Below, piece by piece: positions 8,345-16,142 of a DNA stretch of 64,000 bases (within the stretch, counting starts at the first letter, position 1; each line of letters opens with the position of its first letter). A program made the translations under genes and the position numbers. The notes under the pieces are model-generated. The model was not told the origin of the DNA. It did no database searches and worked only from the letters and a program-made list of their open reading frames with translations. This DNA comes from JBCBCP01 sp039817385. Its GTDB lineage: Bacteria > Pseudomonadota > Alphaproteobacteria > Rhodobacterales > Rhodobacteraceae. The stretch is from NCBI GenBank assembly GCA_039817385.1, contig JBCBVY010000002.1, forward strand, positions 124,001 to 188,000, written 5' to 3'.

Positions 8345-9076
8345 GTGCTGCACAGCGCAATACAAACGGCTCTTAACGCCATCTACCCGGCCCGGTGCCT
8401 TGGTTGCGGGGTTGTCGTGGACGGCGCGCTTGGGCTTTGCGGGTCATGCTGGCGCGAGACGCCTTTTATCGGCGGTATGGTCTGTGACAGCTGCGGCGTC
8501 CCGCTGCCGGGGGAGGCCACCGAAGAGATCGTGCAGTGCGATGCCTGTATTGCCGAGCCGCCGCTTTGGTCGCGCGGACGGGCGGCGCTTCAATACCGCG
8601 ATCTGACACGGAAGCTGATCCTCGGCTTCAAGCATGGCGACCGGATCGAGCTGGCGGAACCTGCGGCGGCGTGGCTGGCGCAGGCGGCGCGGCCCATATT
8701 GCAGCCGGATATGCTGATTGCGCCCATTCCGCTGCACCGATGGCGCCTCGCCAAACGCCGCTATAACCAGTCGGCCCTGCTGGCGCGCGCCTTGTCAAAG
8801 CTAACGGGGCACGAAGTCTGCCTCGACCTGTTGACGCGGCCCGTGGCCACACCCAGCCTTGATGGCAAATCGCGGTCTGAACGGGCGGCAACCTTGCTGG
8901 GCGCGATTGCGGTGCAGCCGCGGCGCGCTGATCTGATAAAGGGGCGCAAGGTGCTGCTGGTTGACGATGTGCTGACCACGGGCGCAACGTTCACCGACGC
9001 GACACGCGCCTGTCTTGAGGCCGGGGCAGAGGAGGTTTGCGTTCTGGCACTGGCGCGCGTCACGCATGAGACTTAG
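8345..9076 (+). CDS. ComF family phosphoribosyltransferase-like protein
   Basis: A 243-residue protein with an N-terminal zinc-ribbon (CLGCG, CGSC, CDSCG, CDAC) and a C-terminal PRTase-like fold with the PRPP-loop signature VLLVDDVLTTGAT near residue 203. ComF proteins are linked to DNA uptake in competent bacteria, and the family is near universal. GTG at 8345 (GGAG 8 bases upstream) gives the usual short N-terminus; an ATG at 8327 in the same frame would add six residues and overlap the start codon of the divergent methyltransferase gene. Glutaredoxin follows after 31 bases. Confidence 0.93.
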   Translation: MLHSAIQTALNAIYPARCLGCGVVVDGALGLCGSCWRETPFIGGMVCDSCGVPLPGEATEEIVQCDACIAEPPLWSRGRAALQYRDLTRKLILGFKHGDRIELAEPAAAWLAQAARPILQPDMLIAPIPLHRWRLAKRRYNQSALLARALSKLTGHEVCLDLLTRPVATPSLDGKSRSERAATLLGAIAVQPRRADLIKGRKVLLVDDVLTTGATFTDATRACLEAGAEEVCVLALARVTHET

Positions 9077-9107
9077 GTATCACCCATCCCACCAGATGGA
9101 GTTGACC

Positions 9108-9365
9108 ATGCAAGACGTTGAAATCTACACCTCCCCGCTGTGCGGTTTTTGCCACGCGGCCAAGCGTCTGCTGACCGAAAAGGGCGTGGAATATACCGAG
9201 GTTGACGTGCTCGCCCATCCCGAACGCAAAGCCGAGATGGTACAGCGTGCCAATGGCGGGCGCACCGTGCCGCAGATTTTCATCGGCGCCACGCATGTCG
9301 GCGGCTGCGACGACCTTTACGCGTTGGAGCGCGCAGGCAAGCTCGACCCGCTGCTGGCTGCCTGA
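9108..9365 (+). CDS. grxC: Glutaredoxin 3
   Basis: An 85-residue dithiol glutaredoxin that reduces disulfides using glutathione. The active site is CGFC (Cys12, Cys15; Phe replaces the more common Tyr), with TVPQIFIG (cis-Pro) and GGCDDLY glutathione-binding motifs. Start chosen at 9108 where GGAG lies 6 bases upstream; ATG at 9096 would add four residues. It is followed without a gap by the nitrilase-family gene, whose GTG lies 1 base past this stop, so the pair is probably coupled. Length equals the usual GrxC. Confidence 0.95.
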   Translation: MQDVEIYTSPLCGFCHAAKRLLTEKGVEYTEVDVLAHPERKAEMVQRANGGRTVPQIFIGATHVGGCDDLYALERAGKLDPLLAA

Positions 9366-9366
9366 G

Positions 9367-10194
9367 GTGCGCGCGGCGCTGCTTCAACTAAACGCGGGCG
9401 ACGATCCGGCGGTAAACCTGCCGGTGACGTTGGGCATGCTGGCCGAGGCCGCCCGGCAGGGCGCGGGGTTTGTTGCAACGCCCGAGGTCACCAACCTTGT
9501 GTCGATGTCGAAGGAACACCAAGCGCGTGTTTTGCGGCCGGAGGACGAGGATGAAACGCTGGCCGCGTTGCGCGCGGCGGCGGCGGAGTACGGCATCTGG
9601 CTGCTCATCGGCTCGCTTGCCTTGCGCGGTGCGGCGCGCTTTGCCAACCGGTCTTTTCTGGTCGCGCCGGATGGGGCCATCGCCGCGCGTTATGACAAGA
9701 TCCACATGTTCGATGTGTCGATTGATGCGGATGAACGATACAACGAGTCAGCCCGCTACGCGCCGGGGGACCGGGCCGTTCTGGCGCAGACGCCTTTCGG
9801 CGCACTGGGACTGATGATCTGTTATGACATGCGCTTTCCGGCCTTGTCCTCCGCGCTTGTTGCTGCAGGGGCAAAGATCTTGACCTATCCTTCGGCCTTT
9901 TCGCCGGTGACCGGGGCGGCCCATTGGGAAAGCCTGCTCCGTGCCCGCGCCATTGAAAACGGCGCGTGGGTCATTGCGCCTGCCCAGACCGGCACACACG
10001 CCGCATCGACAGGCACGCCGCGTCAGACTTATGGGCACAGCATGGTCATCGACCCGTGGGGGCAGGTTGTGCTGGATGCTGGGACAGAACCGGGCGTTTA
10101 CCCCTTTGACCTTGATCTGGCGGCAGCAGAAGATGCCCGAACGCGCATTCCGGCCCTCGCCAATGCGCGCGATTTCGAAAGGCCGGAGCCGTGA
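9367..10194 (+). CDS. Carbon-nitrogen hydrolase (nitrilase superfamily, Nit-like)
   Basis: A 275-residue amidase of the nitrilase superfamily, closest in pattern to Nit1/Nit2 enzymes (deaminated glutathione or omega-amidase type). The catalytic triad is visible: Glu in ATPEVTN, Lys in RYDKIHMFDV and Cys in MICYDMRFP. The start is GTG at 9367, one base after the glutaredoxin stop; no clear Shine-Dalgarno, so coupling is likely. The link to glutaredoxin fits a role in repairing damaged glutathione, but that is inference from context. The 3' end overlaps the MarR gene (GTGA). Confidence 0.9.
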   Translation: MRAALLQLNAGDDPAVNLPVTLGMLAEAARQGAGFVATPEVTNLVSMSKEHQARVLRPEDEDETLAALRAAAAEYGIWLLIGSLALRGAARFANRSFLVAPDGAIAARYDKIHMFDVSIDADERYNESARYAPGDRAVLAQTPFGALGLMICYDMRFPALSSALVAAGAKILTYPSAFSPVTGAAHWESLLRARAIENGAWVIAPAQTGTHAASTGTPRQTYGHSMVIDPWGQVVLDAGTEPGVYPFDLDLAAAEDARTRIPALANARDFERPEP

Positions 10195-10622
10195 ACGACA
10201 CAGGCGACCCGATGGCAATCTCGCTCTTCAGCGAAGTTTTGGCGGCGGACCAACTGGTGCGGAGCCGCCTGAGCCGCGTTTTGCCGAAGGGCATGGAGAT
10301 CTCGCATTTTTCGGTGCTGAATCATCTTGCATGGCATGGCGGAGAGAAAACGCCGGCCCAGCTGGCCGAAGTTTTTGGCCTGACCCGGGGCGCGATGACC
10401 AACACGCTCAGCCGGCTTGAGGCCGCGGGCCATGTGCATATCCGCCCCGATTGGGACGACGCCCGACGCAAGCTGGTTGCGCTTAGCCCCGCAGGTCTGC
10501 GCGCCCGCGATGAAGCCTTCGCCGCAGTCGCGCCGGTGTTTTCCGAGGTCGTCGACCAGATAGGCGCCGACAATATCCGCGCTGCGACCCGCGTGCTGCG
10601 GGCCCTGCGCGCGGGGCTTTAG
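10191..10622 (+). CDS. MarR family transcriptional regulator
   Basis: A 143-residue winged-helix regulator. The HTH is at about residues 50-75 (PAQLAEVFGLTRGAMTNTLSRLEAAG), followed by the wing with the family signature WDDARRKLVALSPAG. It starts at GTG 10191 with a 4-base overlap to the nitrilase gene, so it is the last member of the grxC-nitrilase-marR unit. Its ligand and targets are unknown; autoregulation or oxidative-stress response would fit the neighbours but is not shown. Its 3' end overlaps ubiG (convergent) by 4 bases. Confidence 0.92.
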   Translation: MNDTGDPMAISLFSEVLAADQLVRSRLSRVLPKGMEISHFSVLNHLAWHGGEKTPAQLAEVFGLTRGAMTNTLSRLEAAGHVHIRPDWDDARRKLVALSPAGLRARDEAFAAVAPVFSEVVDQIGADNIRAATRVLRALRAGL

Positions 10623-11356
10623 CACGGTTTCACCGCCGCGGTTACGTAGTTCACGCTCAGGTCCCGCTCCGACAGTTTCCAGCTCCAGGTCAATGGGTTG
10701 AAGACAAAGCCGCGCCGGTCCACCGGCTCCAGCTCTGCGTCCTCCAGCAGCTTGAACAGCTCGTCCGGGGTGATGAACTTCGACCATTCATGGGTGCCCT
10801 TTGGCAGCCAGCGCATGACCTGCTCCGCCCCGATAATTGCCATCACGTAGCTTTTTGGGTTTCGGTTGATAGTTGAACAGATGTGCAGCCCGCCGGGTTT
10901 GAGCAGCTGCTGGCACGCGGTCAGGTAGGCGAGCGGGTCAGCGACGTGTTCGACAACTTCCATGTTCAGCACCACGTCGAATTGCTCACCATCCGCGGCC
11001 ATCGCCTCCGCGGTGGTGTGGCGGTAGTCGATGTTCAGGCCTGATTGTTCCGCGTGAACACGCGCAACGGGAATGTTCCGTTCTGCCGCGTCGGCACCCA
11101 CGACTGTGGCGCCGAGACGCGCCATCGGCTCGCAGAGCAGCCCGCCGCCGCAACCGATATCGAGAATGCGCAGGCCTGCAAACGGCGCCTCGGCGCTCAG
11201 GTCACGCTCAAACTCTGCCGCGATCTGGGACGTGATGTAGTCCAGCCGGCAGGGGTTCAGCATGTGCAGCGGCTTGAACTTGCCGTTCGGATCCCACCAT
11301 TCGGCGGCCATCGCCTCAAACTTTGCGATCTCACCTGCGTCGACCGTGCTTTGCAT
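10619..11356 (-). CDS. ubiG: Ubiquinone biosynthesis O-methyltransferase
   Basis: A 245-residue SAM-dependent enzyme making both O-methylations of the ubiquinone ring. It opens TVDAGEIAKFEAMAAEWWDPNGKFKPLHMLNP-like (residues 3-35), then carries the SAM motif LDIGCGGGLLCEPMARLG, VVLNMEVVEHVADP and the C-terminal GFVFNPLTWSWKLS block typical of UbiG. ATG at 11356 has GGAG 6 bases upstream; ATG at 11368 adds four residues and is possible. It is divergent from the proline iminopeptidase with 48 bases between. Confidence 0.96.
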   Translation of the reverse strand: MQSTVDAGEIAKFEAMAAEWWDPNGKFKPLHMLNPCRLDYITSQIAAEFERDLSAEAPFAGLRILDIGCGGGLLCEPMARLGATVVGADAAERNIPVARVHAEQSGLNIDYRHTTAEAMAADGEQFDVVLNMEVVEHVADPLAYLTACQQLLKPGGLHICSTINRNPKSYVMAIIGAEQVMRWLPKGTHEWSKFITPDELFKLLEDAELEPVDRRGFVFNPLTWSWKLSERDLSVNYVTAAVKPC

Positions 11357-11404
11357 TCCGATCTCCATATGCTCTTGTGCAACGCAGCCCTATATAGGCC
11401 GATT

Positions 11405-12376
11405 ATGGACAAATACCCGGATCAAAAGCGCGCAGTGCAGTACCTTTACCCGCCGGTCGATCCGTTCGATCAGCGGATGCTGGACGTGGGCAACGGCCAT
11501 CGCATCTATGTGGAGCAATGCGGCAATCCCGAAGGCATCCCGGTGGTCGTCCTGCACGGCGGCCCGGGCGGCGGGTGCAGCCCTGCGATGCGCCGCTATT
11601 TCGACCCTGCGGTCTACCGGATTGTTCTGTTTGATCAGCGCGGATGCGGACGGTCCCGCCCGCACGCGTCCACGGCGCATAACACCACGTGGCACCTTGT
11701 ATCCGACATCGAAGCCATTCGCCGCCTGCTGGAGATCGAAGACTGGATCGCCTTTGGTGGCTCCTGGGGCGCGACGCTGGCGCTGATCTATGCGCAGACC
11801 CACCCCGACCGGGTGCGCGAGCTGGTGCTGCGCGGTGTGTTCCTGATGACGCAGTCCGAGCTTGACTGGTTCTATGGTGGCGGCGCGGGCCGGTTCTGGC
11901 CCGAGGTGTGGTCGCGTTTTGTGAACCCTATTCCGGAGGATGAGCGGGGCGATCTGATCAAAGCCTATCACCGCCGCCTCTTCTCCGGCGATCTGGGGCA
12001 GGAGACACGCTACGCTCGCGCCTGGGCCTCGTGGGAGAATGCCTTGGCCTCCATTCACTCCTCCGGCGGGGGTGGGGATGCGCCGGGTGAGTATGCACGG
12101 GCCTTTTCACGGCTGGAGAATCACTATTTCATCAACGCAGGTTTTCTGGAGTTTGACGGGCAGATCCTCGCGCATATGGGACGTATCGCACATATCCCCG
12201 GCACGATTGTGCAAGGCCGGTACGACATGATTTGCCCACCGGAGAGTGCATACAGTCTGTCCGAGGCGTGGCCCAACGCGCAGCTCAAGATGGTGCGCAA
12301 CGCGGGTCATGCCCTGTCAGAGCCGGGGATCAGCGCGGAGCTTGTCCGCACAATGGACAGGATCGCAGGCCAATGA
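11405..12376 (+). CDS. pip: Proline iminopeptidase
   Basis: A 323-residue alpha/beta hydrolase that removes N-terminal proline from peptides in the cytoplasm. Oxyanion motif LHGGPGGGCSP, nucleophile elbow GGSWGATLAL (GxSxGG-type), and catalytic His in VRNAGHALSEP; Asp lies in QGRYDMICPP. Length and motifs match the S33 peptidase family. The start at 11405 begins MDKYPDQKRA. Its stop overlaps the start of the solute-binding-like gene (ATGA), so the two are coupled; a peptide-uptake link is plausible. Confidence 0.95.
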   Translation: MDKYPDQKRAVQYLYPPVDPFDQRMLDVGNGHRIYVEQCGNPEGIPVVVLHGGPGGGCSPAMRRYFDPAVYRIVLFDQRGCGRSRPHASTAHNTTWHLVSDIEAIRRLLEIEDWIAFGGSWGATLALIYAQTHPDRVRELVLRGVFLMTQSELDWFYGGGAGRFWPEVWSRFVNPIPEDERGDLIKAYHRRLFSGDLGQETRYARAWASWENALASIHSSGGGGDAPGEYARAFSRLENHYFINAGFLEFDGQILAHMGRIAHIPGTIVQGRYDMICPPESAYSLSEAWPNAQLKMVRNAGHALSEPGISAELVRTMDRIAGQ

Positions 12377-13164
12377 CCCGGTTCGACAGGCGTGCGCTCT
12401 TTGCCTCGGGTGCTGCGGCGGCCTTGCTGGCCGCGACCGGGGTGTCCGCCCATGCGCGGCCTCAACGTGGCGGGCGGCTGCGCGCGGCACTGAGCGCGGT
12501 GCCCGGGGAGGCGTGGGAGGCAGCCGCGCCAAGCCTTTTCTTGCGCGTTGCGCGGCACGGTGTGCTTGAAGGGCTGACGGAGCTTGCGGCAGACGGCACG
12601 CTGCGCGGGCGGCTGGCCTCTGACTGGTCGAGCGCTGATGGCGGGCGGACGTGGGCGTTTACGCTGCGCGCGGCGCATTGGCATGACGGCACGCCGGTCA
12701 CTGCGGCGCAGGTTGCGCAGGCGCTGGGCGGGACGGTCACGGACGGCAAAGTAACGTTTACCTTGCCCGAGGCAGACGCCACCTTGCCCATCCGCATGGC
12801 GGGCGAGGGTGCGCTGATCGCCCACCCGGAGGATCAGACCATCGGCACGGGCCTCTATCGCCTTGCCACCTACGAGCCGGGCCGCCGCGCCATTTTGCAC
12901 CGCGTGACGCCTCACCCCAAGGAAGAGGCCGCAGGTTGGGCCGATCGTGTTGATCTTACCGGCATGGCCTCAGCGGATACCCGGCTTGAGGCGCTGATGC
13001 ACGATATGGTCGACGTCATCGACCACCCGGAAAACCCGACCCCCGCGGGCCTGACCCGCCTTGCCGAAGCGCTCGCCGGTCCGCACGCCTTTGCTCCGGC
13101 AGAGCTGGGCCAGGCGGCTCCGCTCGACAACTTGCGTCTGGCGGAACGGTGGTGGCTGGCCTGA
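12373..13164 (+). CDS. Half-length family 5 solute-binding-like protein, exported
   Basis: A 263-residue exported protein with a Tat-like signal (RFDRRALFASGAAAALLAATGVSAHA). The mature part resembles the first lobe of peptide/nickel-type family 5 binding proteins: LEGLTELAADGTLRGRLASDW, then WAFTLRAAHWHDGTPVTAAQVAQAL. After about residue 215 the sequence ends instead of running into the second lobe, so it is roughly half the usual 500 residues. No frameshift remnant is visible; the rimP promoter and leader begin just past the stop. It may be a genuine short variant or a decayed gene still in frame. ATGA overlap with pip suggests cotranslation. Confidence 0.75.
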   Translation: MTRFDRRALFASGAAAALLAATGVSAHARPQRGGRLRAALSAVPGEAWEAAAPSLFLRVARHGVLEGLTELAADGTLRGRLASDWSSADGGRTWAFTLRAAHWHDGTPVTAAQVAQALGGTVTDGKVTFTLPEADATLPIRMAGEGALIAHPEDQTIGTGLYRLATYEPGRRAILHRVTPHPKEEAAGWADRVDLTGMASADTRLEALMHDMVDVIDHPENPTPAGLTRLAEALAGPHAFAPAELGQAAPLDNLRLAERWWLA

Positions 13165-13168
13165 GGGC

Positions 13169-13197
13169 TTGCGCGTCGGGCGTGGCCTGTCTATATG
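13169..13197 (+). promoter_or_regulatory. Candidate promoter of the rimP-nusA-infB operon
   Basis: TTGCGC (13169-13174) and TATATG (13192-13197) are separated by 17 bp, a good housekeeping-sigma arrangement. Transcription would start near 13204, giving a leader of about 80 bases before rimP. Confidence 0.55.
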
Positions 13198-13247
13198 ACC
13201 TCCAACAGCGGCGCTTCGGGTCCACACCGAGGCACCACCGGAAACGC

Positions 13248-13272
13248 AAACGGGCCGCGCGCCCGTTTTTTT
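13248..13272 (+). terminator. Intrinsic terminator/attenuator in the rimP leader
   Basis: AAACGGGC (13248-13255) pairs with GCCCGTTT (13261-13268) around CGCGC and is followed by a run of T to 13272. It ends 13 bases before the rimP ATG, so it lies after the likely promoter and before the whole rimP-nusA-infB operon. This fits a regulated attenuator. It could also terminate pip-operon transcripts. Confidence 0.7.
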
Positions 13273-13285
13273 GTGCTTGGACACC

Positions 13286-13867
13286 ATGAGCAACACACTG
13301 ATCGCCAAAGCCGCCATCGACCGCCGTCTGGCCGAGATCATCACCCCGGTGGTCGAAGACCTCGGATTCGAGCTGGTGCGCGTGCGCCTGATGAGCGGGA
13401 AGGAAACGACGCTTCAGATCATGGCGGACCGACCCCAAGGCGGGATTGAGGTGGACGACTGCGCGCAAATCTCTAACGCCGTCAGCGCGACGCTGGATGT
13501 CGAGGACCCGATCCTTGACGCTTATACGCTGGAAGTGTCCAGCCCCGGGATCGACCGGCCCCTGACGCGGCTGAAGGATTTCGAGATGTTCGAAGGCTAC
13601 GTCGCCAAGCTGGAAACGGACGAGCTGATCGACGGGCGCCGCCGCTTCAAGGGCGAGCTCGCGGGCGTAGACGACGACGAAGTGCTGATCAACGTCACCG
13701 AAGGCACAATCGGGCTGAAGTTCGAGTGGCTCAGCGATGCCAAGCTCGTGCTGACCGATGACTTGATCAAGGAAATGCTGCGCCAGCGCAAAGCCGCGGG
13801 CGCAATCGACGAAACCAAATTTGACGAAATCGAGACCGAAGCGGGCTCGGACAAGGAGAACAGCTGA
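13286..13867 (+). CDS. rimP: Ribosome maturation factor
   Basis: A 193-residue protein needed for maturation of the 30S subunit. Marks: VVEDLGFELVRVRL, the LQIMADRPQGGIEVDDCAQIS stretch and the signature YTLEVSSPGIDRPL, then the C-terminal SH3-like domain (about 90-160). The tail is longer and more acidic than in enterobacteria, as is common in alphaproteobacteria. ATG at 13286 follows the leader terminator by 13 bases; the only SD-like sequence is a weak TTGGA. The stop overlaps nusA (TGATG). Confidence 0.95.
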   Translation: MSNTLIAKAAIDRRLAEIITPVVEDLGFELVRVRLMSGKETTLQIMADRPQGGIEVDDCAQISNAVSATLDVEDPILDAYTLEVSSPGIDRPLTRLKDFEMFEGYVAKLETDELIDGRRRFKGELAGVDDDEVLINVTEGTIGLKFEWLSDAKLVLTDDLIKEMLRQRKAAGAIDETKFDEIETEAGSDKENS

Positions 13868-15489
13868 TGGCCATTACATCCGCAAACCAGCTTGAGCTTT
13901 TGCAGACCGCAGAGGCCGTTGCGCGCGAGAAGATGATCGACCCCGCGCTGGTGATCGAGGCGATGGAAGAAAGCCTCGCCCGCGCGGCAAAGTCCCGCTA
14001 CGGCGCGGAGATGGACATTCGCGTCTCCATCGACCGCAAGACCGGGGTCGCGACCTTCACCCGCGTGCGGACGGTCGTCGAGGAAGAAGAGCTGGAGAAT
14101 TACCAAGCCGAGTTCACGGTTGAGCAGGCCAAGCAGTACATGGAAGACCCGGCGGTTGGTGACACCTTCGTGGAAGAAGTCCCCCCGGTCGAGATGGGCC
14201 GCATCGCCGCGCAAAGCGCCAAGCAGGTTATTCTGCAAAAGGTGCGCGAAGCGGAGCGTGACCGCCAGTACGAAGAGTTCAAGGACCGCGCCGGGACGAT
14301 CATCAACGGTCTGGTCAAGCGCGAAGAGTATGGCAACGTCATCGTCGATGTGGGCGCCGGGGAGGCGATCCTGCGCCGCAACGACAAGATCGGCCGTGAA
14401 AGCTACCGCCCGAACGACCGCATCCGCGTCTACATCAAGGACGTGCGCCGCGAGCCGCGCGGGCCGCAGATTTTCCTGAGCCGGACTGCGCCGGAGTTCA
14501 TGGCCGAGCTGTTCAAGATGGAAGTGCCGGAGATTTACGACGGCATTATCGAGATCAAGGCGGTTGCGCGCGACCCTGGCTCTCGCGCTAAAATCGCCGT
14601 CATTTCTTATGATAACTCCATTGATCCGGTCGGCGCCTGCGTCGGTATGCGCGGCTCCCGCGTGCAGGCGGTGGTGAATGAGCTTCAGGGCGAAAAGATA
14701 GACATCATCCCGTGGAACGAGGATCAACCGACCTTCCTCGTGAACGCGCTGCAACCTGCCGAAGTCAGCAAGGTGGTTTTGGACGAGGAGGCGGGCAAGA
14801 TCGAAGTGGTCGTGCCCGAAGAGCAGCTATCGCTTGCCATCGGTCGCCGCGGTCAGAACGTGCGTCTGGCCAGCCAGCTGACCAACCTCGACATCGACAT
14901 CATGACCGAAGCGGATGAAAGCGCCCGCCGTCAAGCCGAGTTCGAAGCGCGCACGCAGCTGTTTATGGACACGCTCGATCTGGATGAATTCTTTGCCCAG
15001 CTGCTGGTCGCCGAAGGCTTCACCAACCTTGAGGAAGTCGCGTATGTCGAGCTAGACGAGCTTCTGGTCATCGATGGCGTGGACGAAGGCACCGCCGAAG
15101 AGCTTCAGGCCCGCGCCCGCGACGTGCTTGAGGCGCAGGCGGCAGCCGCGCTTGAGGCCGCCCGCGCGCTGGGCGCCGAAGACAGCCTCATTGAATTTGA
15201 CGGCCTGACGCCACAGATGGTCGAGGCGCTGGCGAAGGACGATGTGAAAACGCTCGAAGACTTCGCGACCTGCGCCGACTGGGAACTGGCGGGCGGCTGG
15301 ACGACCGTCGATGGCGAGCGTCACAAGGATGACGGCGTGCTGGAACCCTTTGGCATCAGCCTCGAAGAGGCGCAGGACATGATCATGACCGCGCGCGTCC
15401 TCCTCGGCTGGGTCGACCCGGATGATCTGCTGGCCGAAGACGAAGAAGACCTTGAGGCCGAGATCGCCGAAGAGGAGGCCGGGGCCTGA
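13867..15489 (+). CDS. nusA: Transcription termination/antitermination factor NusA
   Basis: A 540-residue RNA polymerase-associated factor controlling pausing, termination and antitermination. Domains in order: N-terminal RNAP-binding domain (1-125), S1 (about 135-200, VKREEYGNVIVDVG), KH1 and KH2 (about 230-345, with VGACVGMRGSRVQAV and LAIGRRGQNVRLA), then helix-hairpin-helix acidic repeats (from about 370) with a very acidic tail. It is translationally coupled to rimP. NusA is known to act on the leader of its own operon in Escherichia coli, which makes the terminator ahead of rimP relevant. Confidence 0.97.
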   Translation: MAITSANQLELLQTAEAVAREKMIDPALVIEAMEESLARAAKSRYGAEMDIRVSIDRKTGVATFTRVRTVVEEEELENYQAEFTVEQAKQYMEDPAVGDTFVEEVPPVEMGRIAAQSAKQVILQKVREAERDRQYEEFKDRAGTIINGLVKREEYGNVIVDVGAGEAILRRNDKIGRESYRPNDRIRVYIKDVRREPRGPQIFLSRTAPEFMAELFKMEVPEIYDGIIEIKAVARDPGSRAKIAVISYDNSIDPVGACVGMRGSRVQAVVNELQGEKIDIIPWNEDQPTFLVNALQPAEVSKVVLDEEAGKIEVVVPEEQLSLAIGRRGQNVRLASQLTNLDIDIMTEADESARRQAEFEARTQLFMDTLDLDEFFAQLLVAEGFTNLEEVAYVELDELLVIDGVDEGTAEELQARARDVLEAQAAAALEAARALGAEDSLIEFDGLTPQMVEALAKDDVKTLEDFATCADWELAGGWTTVDGERHKDDGVLEPFGISLEEAQDMIMTARVLLGWVDPDDLLAEDEEDLEAEIAEEEAGA

Positions 15490-15512
15490 TCTCAGGCCTC
15501 GGAGGGCCCCAG

Positions 15513-16142
15513 ATGGGACGCGGCGGCGCGACCAAAAACCGGGAAGACGGCCCGGAGCGCAAGTGCCTTGCCACGGGTGAGGTGCAGCCAAAAGCCGGGC
15601 TGGTGCGGTTTGTCGCTGGGCCGGACGGCCAGGTCGTGCCAGACGTCATGGGCAAATTGCCCGGGCGCGGCTTCTACGTGAGTGCTACGCGCGCCGCGAT
15701 GGACAAGGCCGTGGCCAAGAAGCTGTTCGCGCGCGGCGCCAAGGCGCCGGTGACGATACCGGGCGGGCTGGTGGACACGGTCGAGGCGCAGCTGAGCCGC
15801 CGCGTGGTTGACCTGATCGCGATGGCGCGCAAGTCGGGCGACGCGGTGGCGGGCTATGAAAAAGTGAAAGACACGCTCGCCCGCGAAGAGGCGCAGGTGC
15901 TGATCCAGGCGTCCGACGGGTCGGCCCGTGGCAAGTCCAAGCTGAGCACGCCGCATTTTGGCACCTATATCGGCTGGATCACGGCAGATGAGCTTGGCTT
16001 GGCCTTTGGGCGGCAAACTGTCATACACGCGGCTCTGGCCTCTGGCAGACTCGCGGAACGTGTTGTAGAGGAAGCGCAACGTCTAAAAGGCATGCGCGAA
16101 AGAACGGTGGCACCGGCCACTGGGAAGGATGAACAAGCTTAA
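15513..16142 (+). CDS. YlxR (DUF448)-L7Ae fusion RNA-binding protein
   Basis: A 209-residue protein joining two RNA-binding modules. Residues about 10-90 are a YlxR/DUF448 domain (RKCLATGEVQPKAGLVRFV, then GRGFYVSATRAAM). Residues about 95-190 resemble an L7Ae/YlxQ-type domain (RRVVDLIAMARKSGDAVAGYEKV). In Bacillus these are separate genes, ylxR and ylxQ, in the same operon position between nusA and infB, so the fusion keeps the arrangement in one chain. The precise role is unknown; a link to ribosome or RNase P function has been proposed for YlxR. Its stop overlaps the infB ATG by one base. Confidence 0.9.
   Translation: MGRGGATKNREDGPERKCLATGEVQPKAGLVRFVAGPDGQVVPDVMGKLPGRGFYVSATRAAMDKAVAKKLFARGAKAPVTIPGGLVDTVEAQLSRRVVDLIAMARKSGDAVAGYEKVKDTLAREEAQVLIQASDGSARGKSKLSTPHFGTYIGWITADELGLAFGRQTVIHAALASGRLAERVVEEAQRLKGMRERTVAPATGKDEQA

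Noticed and set aside
8345..9076. ComF as evidence of a DNA-uptake system here
   Set aside because: ComF homologs are near universal and no other competence gene is in this window, so no system is claimed.
13597..14754. 385-codon minus-strand frame opposite rimP-nusA
   Set aside because: Covers two certain coding genes; product looks like shadow translation (Leu/Arg/Asp-rich).
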